The notes: generated by a model from the sequence alone, not told the origin. 17,697 nt of DNA from an uncultured Bacteroidales bacterium (GCA_937916355.1 CALFTM010000095.1:1-17697), one strand, 5' to 3'. Counted from the stretch's first letter, positions 5,757 through 13,786 are shown. Numbers and translations: made by a program.

Positions 5757-6365
5757 ATGAATATAAAATCAGCAGAATTTGTGATAAGCAACTCCTCTTG
5801 GTTGAAGTGCCCTAAGCACCAGATGCCGGAGTATGCTTTTATCGGACGTTCCAACGTGGGTAAATCCTCGTTGATAAACAGGTTGACGAACCGTAAGAAT
5901 TTGGCGAAAACATCATCCAAGCCCGGAAAAACCATCTTAATAAATCACTTTTTCATTGATAAAAAATGGTACTTGGTGGATTTGCCCGGTTATGGTTATG
6001 CTCAATTGGGAAAAAAAGAGCGTGAAAAATTGGAGAAGATGATAAAAAGTTATGTTCTCTCCAGAGAAGAGTTGTTGAATCTTTTTGTGCTGATAGACAG
6101 TCGTTTAGAACCACAAAAGATTGATTTGGAGTTTTTTGAGTTCTTAGGAGTCAACGGAGTTCCTTTCTCCATTGTCTTTACAAAGTCGGACAAACAGAGC
6201 AAAACGAAAACCCAAAAGAATGTTGAAGACTATAAGACAAAGTTACTGGAGACATGGGAGGAGTTGCCTCCGATATTCATCACCTCCTCTGAAACAGGGG
6301 ACGGTTGTGAGGAGTTGTTGGATTATATTGATTCAATCAACCAATCATTCAACAGTGTCGATTAA
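5757..6365 (+). CDS. ysxC: Ribosome biogenesis GTPase YsxC/EngB (YihA)
   Basis: This essential GTPase assists assembly of the large ribosomal subunit. The 202-residue product has all G motifs: G1 GRSNVGKS (30-37), the switch Thr in KPGKT (59), G3 DLPGYG (75-80), G4 TKSD (142-145) and G5 SSETGDG near 176-182. The DLPGYGYA signature is specific for the YsxC/EngB branch. Length is typical. It is 15 bases behind holA and 27 bases ahead of the acyltransferase, so it is likely within one operon. Confidence 0.96.
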   Translation: MNIKSAEFVISNSSWLKCPKHQMPEYAFIGRSNVGKSSLINRLTNRKNLAKTSSKPGKTILINHFFIDKKWYLVDLPGYGYAQLGKKEREKLEKMIKSYVLSREELLNLFVLIDSRLEPQKIDLEFFEFLGVNGVPFSIVFTKSDKQSKTKTQKNVEDYKTKLLETWEELPPIFITSSETGDGCEELLDYIDSINQSFNSVD

Positions 6366-6392
6366 TTTGTAGAATTTAAAATTAGGAAGAAG

Positions 6393-7301
6393 ATGAAAGT
6401 GTTGTATCATATCTTATATTCGTTTATATGGTTGCTTTCGTTGTTGCCATTGTCTTTTTTATATCTGATTTCAGATGTGGTCGCCTTCATATTGTATCAT
6501 GTCGTGAAGTACCGTCGTGGCATAGTGAGAAAGAATTTGACGAATTCTTTCCCTGAAAAATCAGAAGAGGAGATCACGAAGATAGAAAAAGATTTTTACC
6601 TCTATTTGTGTGATACTTTCATTGAGGCATTCAAGATGGTGAACATGTCAGAGAAGGAGTTTACACAAAGGATGAAATTTACCAATACCGAATTGGCAGA
6701 CCGTATCAACCAAGAGGGTAGAAGTATCATCGCATTGATGGCGCATTGCGGAAATTGGGAGTGGATCTCCTACATCAATGCTTTTCTTCCATATTGTCAG
6801 GTGGGTTGTCTGTACAGACCGCAGAAAAATAAAAATTTCGACCAGCTTTTTGTCGATTTGCGTCAATTACACGGCACGGTTGCAATTCCTAAAAATGACG
6901 TTTTGCGATTCGTTATCAATTCGTTAAAAGAAAAGAAAACGTTCCTTTTGGGGGTTTTGGCAGACCAAACACCTTCTAAAAATAACCTACATTATTGGAC
7001 AACCTTCTTGAATCAGGAGACTCCATTCTTGAACGGCATGGAGCGAATCGCAAAAAAGCAAGACTTGGCGGTCATCTATTTTGACATCAAAAGGATAAAA
7101 AGAGGGTATTATGAATGTGACCTCGTTTTGATTTCTGAACATGCGAAAGATGCTCCGGAACATGAGATTACAGACCGCTATGTAGAGTTGTTGGAGAAGA
7201 ATATCCAACGTAGTCCGCAGTGCTGGTTGTGGAGTCACAAACGATGGAAATACAGTTTTGACGATGCTACGCCAAATGCAGTATTCAGACAACGAAAATA
7301 A
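6393..7301 (+). CDS. Lipid A biosynthesis acyltransferase, LpxL/HtrB family
   Basis: Members transfer an acyl chain from acyl-ACP to a lipid A precursor (or another lipid) at the inner membrane. The 302-residue product has a hydrophobic N-terminus (about 8-35, membrane anchor), the catalytic His-x4-Glu motif as HCGNWEW (His118, Glu123), the following block YRPQKNKNFDQLF, the segment LADQTPSKNN and a C-terminal QCWLWSHKRWK, all diagnostic of LpxL/HtrB. Length is normal. It overlaps none of its neighbours, with 8 bases to the glycosyltransferase. The exact acyl acceptor cannot be told; Bacteroidota also use family members for other lipids. Confidence 0.9.
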   Translation: MKVLYHILYSFIWLLSLLPLSFLYLISDVVAFILYHVVKYRRGIVRKNLTNSFPEKSEEEITKIEKDFYLYLCDTFIEAFKMVNMSEKEFTQRMKFTNTELADRINQEGRSIIALMAHCGNWEWISYINAFLPYCQVGCLYRPQKNKNFDQLFVDLRQLHGTVAIPKNDVLRFVINSLKEKKTFLLGVLADQTPSKNNLHYWTTFLNQETPFLNGMERIAKKQDLAVIYFDIKRIKRGYYECDLVLISEHAKDAPEHEITDRYVELLEKNIQRSPQCWLWSHKRWKYSFDDATPNAVFRQRK

Positions 7302-7309
7302 GACGATTG

Positions 7310-8326
7310 ATGCGAAAAGTCTCTGTTATCATACTAAATTGGAACGGAAGAAAAATGTTGGAACAATTTCTTCCGTCTGTTGTTCGCAACACCTCTCAAA
7401 GATGGGCGGAGGTAGTGGTTGCAGATAATGGTTCTGACGATGATTCGATTGATTTTCTGCGAAGAGAGTTTCCTGATGTGAAAATCATTTCTATGGAGCG
7501 TAATTTCGGATTTGCGGAAGGGTACAACAGGGCTATCGCCTCCTGCGATTCAGAGTATATTGTGTTGCTAAATTCTGATGTGGAGACTCCCGAAGGGTGG
7601 ATTGAGCCTTTGGTGGAGTATATGGAGGGACATCCGGAAGTGGTGGCTTGCCAACCGAAAATACTTTCCTATACTGAAAAAGAGAAATTTGAACATGCCG
7701 GGGCTGCTGGCGGGTTTATTGATAACTATGGTTTCCCTTATTGTCGGGGTAGGATTTTTTCGGTAGTAGAAGAGGATAGGGGACAGTATGATGATGTCAT
7801 GCAGGTTTTTTGGGTAACTGGTGCAGCTCTGTTCATTCGACGAAAAGAGTACCTCGCCGTCGGTGGTTTAGATGCCTCTTTCTTTGCACACATGGAAGAG
7901 ATCGATCTTTGTTGGCGACTGAACAGCAGAGGAAAAAAATTGGTGTGTGTACCACAGAGTCACGTCTACCATTTGGGAGGAGGCACGCTGAATACAAGCA
8001 GTCCGCGGAAGACCTACTTGAATTTTAGAAACAATCTTTTGATGATCTTTAAAAATGAGACAGAAGATCGTCTTTCCAAGGTTCTTTTCATGCGAAAAAT
8101 ACTTGATAATGTTGCTGCGGTGATGTTTTTGCTGAAAGGCGAAAAAGATAATTTTAAGGCAGTCAGAAAAGCGAGGAAAGAATTCAAAAAAATAAAATCG
8201 GAGTATCAACATAAGCGAGAAGAGAATCTAAGAGACCAAATTGTATGCGAATATCCGTATAATTACAAAAAAAGTATAGTGTTCGCATTTTATGCTCTTC
8301 AAAAACGGTATTTTCATCAATTATAA
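7310..8326 (+). CDS. Family 2 glycosyltransferase (rhamnosyltransferase-like)
   Basis: The 338-residue product is a GT-A fold inverting glycosyltransferase that builds surface glycan from a nucleotide sugar. Visible are the opening strand VSVIILNWNGR, VVADNGSDDDS (Asp39), the metal-binding NSDVE (88-92), and the acceptor-side block GAALFIRRKEYLAVGGLDASFF followed by EEIDLCWRL, whose E-x-D is the usual catalytic base region. The tail (RKTYLNFRNNLLMIFKN) is the amphipathic stretch common in rhamnosyl/galactofuranosyl-type members. An ATG at 7310 is used rather than the in-frame TTG at 7307. Donor and acceptor are unknown; its place beside the acyltransferase hints at lipopolysaccharide or another envelope glycolipid. 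Confidence 0.88.
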   Translation: MRKVSVIILNWNGRKMLEQFLPSVVRNTSQRWAEVVVADNGSDDDSIDFLRREFPDVKIISMERNFGFAEGYNRAIASCDSEYIVLLNSDVETPEGWIEPLVEYMEGHPEVVACQPKILSYTEKEKFEHAGAAGGFIDNYGFPYCRGRIFSVVEEDRGQYDDVMQVFWVTGAALFIRRKEYLAVGGLDASFFAHMEEIDLCWRLNSRGKKLVCVPQSHVYHLGGGTLNTSSPRKTYLNFRNNLLMIFKNETEDRLSKVLFMRKILDNVAAVMFLLKGEKDNFKAVRKARKEFKKIKSEYQHKREENLRDQIVCEYPYNYKKSIVFAFYALQKRYFHQL

Positions 8327-8336
8327 ACGAAAGAAG

Positions 8337-9128
8337 ATGAAGAAATTACTTTTAATAACATTTTCTCTATTTTTGTCACTTATCAGTCTGAACAATGTTC
8401 ATGCGCAGATTGTGAATAAGAATGATGTTTTTTTAGTAGGAGAAAAATTTGTTTTGGATGCATACTTCAATTTAGGTTTGTTATGGTTTAAAGTTGGTAC
8501 GGCGGAGTTTAAGGTAGAGACAGAAAATGATAATTATAAGTTTGTCGTAACTGCAAAATCTTTGCCGAAGTGGGACTGGCTTTATAGTGTCAATACTTTG
8601 CATGTCGCATCATGTACAAAAGATATGAAGCCTTTGTATATGTGGAGTAAAGTACACGAAAACGGAGAATATTCCGAAGATAGTTACACCTTTGAGGATA
8701 AGGGTGGTTATAATTCTATTCATCGTGTAAAAAAGAGTAATAAAATACCCGGCGGAGTGTTGGACACAGTGTTTAATATGCAGTATGAGGCGCACGACAT
8801 CATCAATTCCGTATATGTTGCTCGCAATGCTGATTTGACTTTTAATGGAGGAAAGAAGATTCCTTTTTATCCGATTTTCGGAAATAAGATATTTACTATT
8901 TATGGAGATGTACTTGGAGAAGAGACTGTAAAAAACAAGGAGGGCGAAAAATATGATTGCCTTAAATGTGTCGCTCACATTGGAGGAGGCACGATAGCAG
9001 ATAAGGATGTTCCTATTTATGTATATGTAACAAAAAAAGAGAAAGTTCCGGTATTGGTGGAAGCTAAATTATCATTTGGTTCTGTTCGAGTTTACCTGAA
9101 GGAGTTAAAGGTGGAAGGGAATAAATAA
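8337..9128 (+). CDS. DUF3108 secreted/periplasmic protein
   Basis: The 263-residue product starts at ATG 8337 with a signal peptide (MKKLLLITFSLFLSLISLNNVHA, cleavage about 23). The mature part opens with a block typical of DUF3108 (GEKFVLDAYFNLGLLWFKVGTAEFKVE), a beta-rich envelope family with no proven activity. The segment GLLWFKVGTAEF and later LSFGSVRVYLKEL fit the barrel-like repeat of this family. It lies 10 bases after the glycosyltransferase and is the last gene of the series. Family placement is by recognition of the N-terminal block. Confidence 0.75.
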   Translation: MKKLLLITFSLFLSLISLNNVHAQIVNKNDVFLVGEKFVLDAYFNLGLLWFKVGTAEFKVETENDNYKFVVTAKSLPKWDWLYSVNTLHVASCTKDMKPLYMWSKVHENGEYSEDSYTFEDKGGYNSIHRVKKSNKIPGGVLDTVFNMQYEAHDIINSVYVARNADLTFNGGKKIPFYPIFGNKIFTIYGDVLGEETVKNKEGEKYDCLKCVAHIGGGTIADKDVPIYVYVTKKEKVPVLVEAKLSFGSVRVYLKELKVEGNK

Positions 9129-9335
9129 TTGCCATTACGGGTTACCTCGCTACGCCTTGTGAAGCCGTCCATACAGAGAGAATATAAGGCGGAAAGTATG
9201 AACTTTTAGACGATAGAGCAGTTAGATATTTTACGAGGAAAAAATTTGTGAGGGAAAATCTGTGGAATTTTATTTAACATAATATAAATTATGAAACAAT
9301 TTTTCCAATCTAAAAAATGGCAGCTTGAGCATAAT
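9129..9335. other. Non-coding gap after the DUF3108 gene
   Basis: About 200 bases between convergent units. No gene above 20 codons and no strong terminator are seen. The first 40 bases are more GC-rich than their surroundings, and the rest is AT-rich. Confidence 0.5.
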
Positions 9336-9473
9336 TCAAAAATTTAAATGATTAAACAATAAATAACCAAGAAAAACAATAAAAGAAATAACTAAGGCAA
9401 TAAGAATGGAAACGCAAGTAAACTTTACGTACCACTTCAATAATAACTTTAATATGTCCTCTAATTTTTCCAT
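9336..9473 (-). CDS. Small single-pass membrane protein, 45 residues, possibly leaderless
   Basis: ATG at 9473 opens a 45-codon frame: an amphipathic, charged start (MEKLEDILKLLLKWYVKF), then one strong membrane helix at about 19-41 (CVSILIALVISFIVFLGYLLF) and a short tail. A -7 element TATATTTG ends only four bases before the ATG, with TTTG 18 bases upstream of it. If used, the mRNA would begin at or next to the start codon. It lies 63 bases downstream of the XRE regulator on the same strand. No family recognised. The hydrophobic profile and promoter position support a real gene. Confidence 0.5.
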   Translation of the reverse strand: MEKLEDILKLLLKWYVKFTCVSILIALVISFIVFLGYLLFNHLNF

Positions 9474-9477
9474 GGTG

Positions 9478-9507
9478 CAAATATACACATTAATTTAATA
9501 ACACAAA
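9478..9507 (-). promoter_or_regulatory. Promoter abutting the 45-residue membrane protein
   Basis: On minus, TTTG (9507-9504), an 18-base spacer and TATATTTG (9485-9478). The spacing is slightly short. The expected start falls at the ATG (9473), so the transcript would be leaderless. Confidence 0.45.
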
Positions 9508-9536
9508 AAAATTTTCAAATATACGATTCTCAGCGA

Positions 9537-10190
9537 TTAAACTTTAATAAATTCATCGTAGGTTTTATCAGAATAAAAGACGATGATTTTTTTTACAGTA
9601 CGCTGATCGGAAGATGTTATGATATTTAAAGAAGGATTTTCAGATTGAGTTTCTGGTTGATTACTTTCTTGATGATCTTTAAATCTATCATCATTGGATG
9701 ATTTCATGTTTACCTCCATAGAATCAAAATTTTCTTTTTTCTCTAAAGTTTTATTTTCTAATGACGACGAACTGACATTTTCATCTACAACATTTTCATC
9801 AGCCATTTCATTTTTATTTTTTTCTTCATTGGTTACAACTTCTTCATGGTTGTCTTTTAACTCGATTTCCTTAACGTTTTCTGTAGGATTGTACGTTGGA
9901 TTATCAAATAAGCTAGCCATTTCGGGTTGAAATGGTCTATTTTCATGCTTATTTTCTTGATTTTCAATTGTTTTAGTACTATTTCTATACATTTCACCTT
10001 TTCCTAAAATTAGCCAATCTGGATTGATTTCATCAAAATTTGCTAAAATTCGCTGCACAATCTCTAAGGAGACTTTATTTCTACCTGATTTTATATGAGA
10101 AATCTGCGCACTTTGAATTCCAACCTTTAAAGCAAACTCTGATGCAGTTAATCCGCTGTTATCTATAACTTTTAAAATTCTATTCTCCAT
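9537..10190 (-). CDS. XRE-family helix-turn-helix regulator with long acidic linker
   Basis: The 217-residue product (start MENRILKVIDNSG at 10190; MYMENR at 10196 is equally possible) has an N-terminal XRE/Cro-like HTH, about residues 3-60, with ASEFALKVGIQSAQISHIKSGR as helices 2-3 and the Bacteroidota-typical INPDWLILGKGEMY block after it. Residues 75-195 are a low-complexity Glu/Asn/Lys/Ser-rich linker. The tail KKIIVFYSDKTYDEFI is a short conserved end common in chromosomal members of this group. The longer frame up to 10229 is excluded because the promoter (10214-10245) lies inside it. TTACA-type sites over that promoter point to autoregulation. Confidence 0.85.
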   Translation of the reverse strand: MENRILKVIDNSGLTASEFALKVGIQSAQISHIKSGRNKVSLEIVQRILANFDEINPDWLILGKGEMYRNSTKTIENQENKHENRPFQPEMASLFDNPTYNPTENVKEIELKDNHEEVVTNEEKNKNEMADENVVDENVSSSSLENKTLEKKENFDSMEVNMKSSNDDRFKDHQESNQPETQSENPSLNIITSSDQRTVKKIIVFYSDKTYDEFIKV

Positions 10191-10210
10191 ATACATAGCA
10201 TATTTATACA

Positions 10211-10364
10211 TTACAAATGTAATAATCAAATTTTACATAGCAAAATTTTAATTGTAAAAATGTAAATTAATTTTGTAAAGTCAGTTTTAGTAATGTAAAA
10301 TCATGTTTATGTAAATGTAATTTACATTTGTATTATTAATAAAAAGAAAGTTGTCGAATGTAAA
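10211..10364. repeat. Cluster of TGTAAA/TTTACA words (candidate operator array)
   Basis: Within about 155 bases the word TGTAAA or its complement occurs at 10232, 10253, 10261, 10274, 10294, 10310, 10321 and 10359, besides the inverted repeat at 10211-10222. A second palindrome, AAATGTAA-T-TTACATTT (10313-10329), is perfect over 8 bp per arm. The array begins at the promoter of the XRE regulator. Confidence 0.6.
10214..10245 (-). promoter_or_regulatory. Regulator promoter overlapped by TGTAAA-type operators
   Basis: On minus, TTTTG (10245-10241), a 19-base spacer and TACATTTG (10221-10214) form a near-consensus promoter. The -7 lies inside an inverted repeat TTACA-AA-TGTAA (10211-10222), and a second half-site TTTTACAT (10231-10238) lies in the spacer. 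This is a classic layout for self-repression by a dimeric XRE protein (inference). Confidence 0.6.
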
Positions 10365-11302
10365 TACATAATTCTCTTAAAAAATCTTATTTATCATACA
10401 GAAAGAAAATTATCAGTTTCATAAAGGATTTACTTTTTGTACTTATAATGCCCAATACTGACTCTATCTTACTCTTTTATTCTCTGTCTTAAACTTATCT
10501 CATTGCCCATGATTCATTGATTATCTAACCTATAACATCTATTCAGAACATGTATAAGGAGGTTAAAGTGGTTTGTAATGTATAATTTTTATCGGACAGC
10601 CGTTATTTTTATTTCAAAGGGGGGCTTATCTATACTTTAGATAACGTAACACACTGTTTATAACAGAGTTGCTAAGATAGTTTATTGTTTACGGACAGTA
10701 ATAATTTTTATTCCTAATCCCAGATTTTTGCGATCTATTATTCTTAACTGATGGCGTTGTAAACGCTATTATTAATGCTCCTCTTTCTAATCTGAAATTT
10801 TACTTTAAATTTTTTTGTTAATTTATTGGTTTTGAGTGTGTTTAAAATTAAAGATGGTTAAAACACAATTGTTTTTTTACATAGGTAAACCCTAATAATA
10901 TTCTATTTTTAGTTTTACTTTAAATAATTATATGTAAAATATTGGGTTTTAATAATTTATAAATAATAAAAAATTTATTTTTCTTATAGCTTTACTTTAG
11001 ATTTTAGAATTATAAAAAATGTTATTCCAAGCATTATTTTTGTAAAACAGTACTCTCCTACCCCACTTTTAAAACTTTACAAAATTAAAACCTCGGATTA
11101 AAGAGGCTGCATTTGGTTATTTTACTATTGTAAACTATTTATTAAGATGTTTATGTTTTTAAAATTACTTTTGTAAAATACTCTACTCTACTTTTTTAAT
11201 TTATATTTTACATTTTAAATTTTAATTCATCATTTCTCTTATTCTCTCTATATTCTACGAAATTCTTATATTTGTAGTATTGATTGAAAATTTTTTTAAA
11301 TA
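10365..11302. other. Non-coding, very AT-rich desert with dispersed short repeats
   Basis: No credible ORF on either strand for about 940 bases. It contains further TGTAAA/TTTACA words (10758, 10876, 10933, 11041, 11076, 11129, 11172, 11207) and three copies of TTTACTTTA followed by (A/G)A (near 10799, 10914 and 10991). There are two CGGACAG copies followed by a TATTTTTATT-like run (10593 and 10692). Two related stretches joining TTTTGTAAAA to TACTCT and CTAC lie at about 11038 and 11169. Small palindromes CTGTT-TAT-AACAG (10654-10666) and GCGTT-GTA-AACGC (near 10754) are also present. No DnaA-box cluster was seen. Confidence 0.55.
11267..11274 (+). promoter_or_regulatory. -7 element upstream of the SpoIID/LytB gene
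   Basis: TATATTTG fits TAnnTTTG, 28 bases before the ATG at 11303. No clear -33 element is present at the usual spacing, so activation or weak transcription is possible. Confidence 0.4.
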
Positions 11303-12637
11303 ATGAATTCTCACGAGGTTGAACCTTTGGTTAATGTTGGGGTGTTAAAAGCTCCCGAAATATCGTTTAGTCTGAGAGGTACATTTGTAATGGAATGTGC
11401 CGGACAAAAAAATGAGGTTGATTCAAAAGAGGTTTTTACTGCCACTTTTGAAAATGGTAAGATATTTTTTTTGGGGAAACTATATGATCAGATATTTTTT
11501 TCTCCGGTTTCTAAATCGTCTTCTTTTGCTTTGTATAATGTAAAAATTGGCATTGATTTTCATTGGGAACGTTTGGAGGAACAGCAATTTTCAGGTACTT
11601 TGAAATTGATTCCATTAAATGGAAATGTTCAGGCTGTTAATTGCGTACTTGTTGAAGAGTATCTGACAAGTGTTATCTCTTCGGAAATGAGTGCTACCTC
11701 CTCTTTAGCATTATTGAAGGCCCACGCCATCATTTCAAGGAGTTGGCTTCTTAATAAGTTGTACAATAAAAAATTATCGTTGCAACAGTCCGAATTCAGG
11801 ACATTCACAGAAGATGGAACGGAGAAATTCACTCGTTGGCAGGATCATTTAGACCATACCGATTTTGATGTTTGTGCTGATGATCATTGCCAAAGGTACC
11901 AGGGAATTACCAAGGTTAGTAGTCCGGCAGTGGCAGAGGCGATAAAAGAGACCTATGGAAAGGTTCTTTTTTTTGATGGAAAGATCTGTGATGCCCGTTT
12001 TTATAAAGCGTGTGGTGGCGTGACGGAGTATTTTGAAAACTGCTGGGAGGAGGTACATCACCCCTATTTGGTGCCTGTAAAAGATAACTTAGATGATCAA
12101 GCGATTCCAAATCTGACTGATGAGAAAGAGTGCGAAAAATGGCTTCTTTCTGCGCCAAAATCTTTTTGCAATACAACAGATAAAGCGGTACTTTCGGAGG
12201 TTTTAAATAATTATGACCAAGAAACGCCTGATTTTTATCGCTGGCAGGTGGAGTATTCCCAAGAGGATTTGACTGAATTGGTAAGGCGGAAATCAGGAGT
12301 CGATTTTGGAGTGATTACGGATCTGATTCCTAAAAAGAGAGGGGCTTCCGGCCGCATTATTGAATTGGAGATTGTTGGTGCTAATAAAAGAATGATTGTC
12401 GGAAAAGAATTGGAGATTCGCAAATACCTCTCTCCTTCTCATTTATATAGTTCTGCATTCATTGTAAAAAAAACGGAACGAGACGGAAAGTTGTTTTTTG
12501 TTTTGAATGGAGCTGGCTGGGGACATGGTGTTGGTTTATGTCAGATCGGTGCAGCGGTAATGGCACATCAGGGATACAACCATATTCAGATTTTGAATCA
12601 TTATTATCCTAATGCAGAGATAAAAAAAATATATTAA
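11303..12637 (+). CDS. SpoIID/LytB-domain protein
   Basis: The 444-residue product carries a SpoIID domain, which in Bacillus SpoIID cuts peptidoglycan glycan strands after peptide removal. Recognisable are VEEYLTSVISSEMSATSSLALLKAHAIISRSW (about 117-148), where the conserved Glu of SSEM corresponds to the expected catalytic residue region, the Cys-rich middle (YKACGGVTEYFENCW) and the C-terminal GAGWGHGVGLCQIGAAVMAHQGY (about 403-425). The N-terminus (MNSHEVEPLVNVGVLKAPEISFSLRG) has no signal peptide, so how it would reach the wall is unclear. The genome type does not sporulate; such homologues are widespread in Bacteroidales with unknown function. It is followed after 33 bases by the metallo-hydrolase. 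Confidence 0.88.
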   Translation: MNSHEVEPLVNVGVLKAPEISFSLRGTFVMECAGQKNEVDSKEVFTATFENGKIFFLGKLYDQIFFSPVSKSSSFALYNVKIGIDFHWERLEEQQFSGTLKLIPLNGNVQAVNCVLVEEYLTSVISSEMSATSSLALLKAHAIISRSWLLNKLYNKKLSLQQSEFRTFTEDGTEKFTRWQDHLDHTDFDVCADDHCQRYQGITKVSSPAVAEAIKETYGKVLFFDGKICDARFYKACGGVTEYFENCWEEVHHPYLVPVKDNLDDQAIPNLTDEKECEKWLLSAPKSFCNTTDKAVLSEVLNNYDQETPDFYRWQVEYSQEDLTELVRRKSGVDFGVITDLIPKKRGASGRIIELEIVGANKRMIVGKELEIRKYLSPSHLYSSAFIVKKTERDGKLFFVLNGAGWGHGVGLCQIGAAVMAHQGYNHIQILNHYYPNAEIKKIY

Positions 12638-12670
12638 CAGAGTTTACAGAGAATACCTTTTTAGAATGAT

Positions 12671-13447
12671 ATGGGAGAGAACAATGTGAAAAATATGAGG
12701 CTGACATTTTTGGGGACAGGTACTTCTACGGGAGTTCCCTACATTGGTTGTCAGTGCAAAGTTTGTCAGTCGACCGATATAAAAGATAAACGTCTCCGCT
12801 GTTCTTCGCTTTTGGAGGTAGAGGGAAAGCATATTTTGTTGGACTGTGGGCCAGATTTTCGGCAACAGGCGTTAAGTGTAGGCATACCCAAGGTGGATGC
12901 AGTGTTGCTCACACATCAGCACATGGATCATATTTTGGGTTTGGACGATCTTCGACCGTTCGGAAATGTGCGAATATATGCCAATGAAATTACATATAAT
13001 GCTATTCTCAAAGTTTTCTCCTATTGTTTCAACAATGATTACAAAGGTATCCCAAAATTAGAAGTTCATAATATCTCCAACCAACCTTTTGATATAGACG
13101 GAATTACAATTACACCGGTTAAAATTTGGCATTACAAATTGCCTGTTTTCGGATATCGAATTAATGATTTCGCTTATCTGACAGATTACAAGACGATAGA
13201 TGAGGAAGAAAAGTTGAAATTGAAAAATCTAAAGGTGCTGGTGATTGATGCTTTGCGATGGACGGAGCATTTTTCTCATGCAAGTGTGAGTGAGGTTTTG
13301 GAACTGATTAGTGAGATTAAACCAGAGGAGACCTATTTGGTTCATGTCAACCATGATATCGGACTTCATGAGGAGACACAAAAAAAACTCCCACCTCACG
13401 TTCACCTCGCATACGACGGCTTAACGATTGAAGTGGGAGTGATATGA
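12671..13447 (+). CDS. MBL-fold metallo-hydrolase, PhnP/RNase Z-like
   Basis: The 258-residue product has the GTGTSTGVP loop (15-23), a three-cysteine group GCQCKVC (27-32), ILLDCGPDFRQQ (about 55-66) and the metal motif THQHMDH (81-87). Further metal ligands lie in HYKLPVFG, FSHAS and VHVNHDIG. This is the pattern of PhnP-type phosphodiesterases, which open cyclic phosphates. True PhnP works in phosphonate use, but no phn genes are near, so the substrate is open. The ATG at 12671 is used; an in-frame ATG at 12695 (MRLTFLGTG) is a credible alternative start. It probably shares a transcript with the SpoIID gene and converges on the FtsB-like gene with 10 bases between. Confidence 0.87.
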   Translation: MGENNVKNMRLTFLGTGTSTGVPYIGCQCKVCQSTDIKDKRLRCSSLLEVEGKHILLDCGPDFRQQALSVGIPKVDAVLLTHQHMDHILGLDDLRPFGNVRIYANEITYNAILKVFSYCFNNDYKGIPKLEVHNISNQPFDIDGITITPVKIWHYKLPVFGYRINDFAYLTDYKTIDEEEKLKLKNLKVLVIDALRWTEHFSHASVSEVLELISEIKPEETYLVHVNHDIGLHEETQKKLPPHVHLAYDGLTIEVGVI

Positions 13448-13457
13448 TTTTCATCTC

Positions 13458-13763
13458 CTATTCAAAAAGAAAAATATCCTCATTTTCTCTTTTCATCAAA
13501 AACTGCTCTCTTGCAAATTTTTCCAGACTGTTCAGGTCTGTTTGCAGTTGTTCCATCTTTTTTTGACTATCTTCGCTGAGGTTTCTATAATAGGCGATCT
13601 CCTTTTGTATCTTCCTTTTGTCCATCTCTAAATTGTACCAATGGACAATGGTGTTAGGATCCAAGAACAAGAACCAAAATGCTGCGATTACAGTTGTAAG
13701 CAAATACTTGTTCGTTCCAATCTTTTTTAAGGTGGAAAAAACTTTTTTCAGGTTCTCGTTCAT
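13458..13763 (-). CDS. FtsB/DivIC-like septum formation initiator
   Basis: The 101-residue product has one membrane helix (about 20-36, LLTTVIAAFWFLFLDP), a coiled coil (about 46-82, MDKRKIQKEIAYYRN...KKMEQLQTDLNSLEK) and the C-terminal FAREQFLMKRENEDIFLFE. The block (A)RE-x-x-x-MK-x-x-E-x-x-(I/V)F is the signature of the family. FtsB forms a complex with FtsL and FtsQ that activates septal wall synthesis. It is the last gene of a four-gene minus-strand operon, 23 bases after the small secreted protein. Confidence 0.9.
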   Translation of the reverse strand: MNENLKKVFSTLKKIGTNKYLLTTVIAAFWFLFLDPNTIVHWYNLEMDKRKIQKEIAYYRNLSEDSQKKMEQLQTDLNSLEKFAREQFLMKRENEDIFLFE

Positions 13764-13786
13764 GATAAAGACTGTCTTTTTATTTT

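Noticed and set aside
9129..9180. GC-richer stretch considered as a tRNA or RNA gene
   Set aside because: No cloverleaf arms or TTC loop could be built, and there is no CCA-like end. No tRNA was found anywhere in the window.
10211..10364. CRISPR array
   Set aside because: The repeated unit is only 6-8 bases with irregular spacing and both orientations. No long direct repeats and no cas genes are present.
10365..11302. Chromosomal replication origin
   Set aside because: It is AT-rich, but no cluster of DnaA boxes (TTATCCACA-like) was found and no dnaA, dnaN or gidA genes lie nearby.
11303..12637. Evidence for sporulation
   Set aside because: A SpoIID domain alone is common in Bacteroidales, which do not sporulate. 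No other sporulation genes are present.
13391..13441. CTCCCAC...GTGGGAG as terminator of the metallo-hydrolase gene
   Set aside because: It is a 7-bp stem with a loop of almost 40 bases, fully inside the coding sequence and without a T-run. Likely coincidence.
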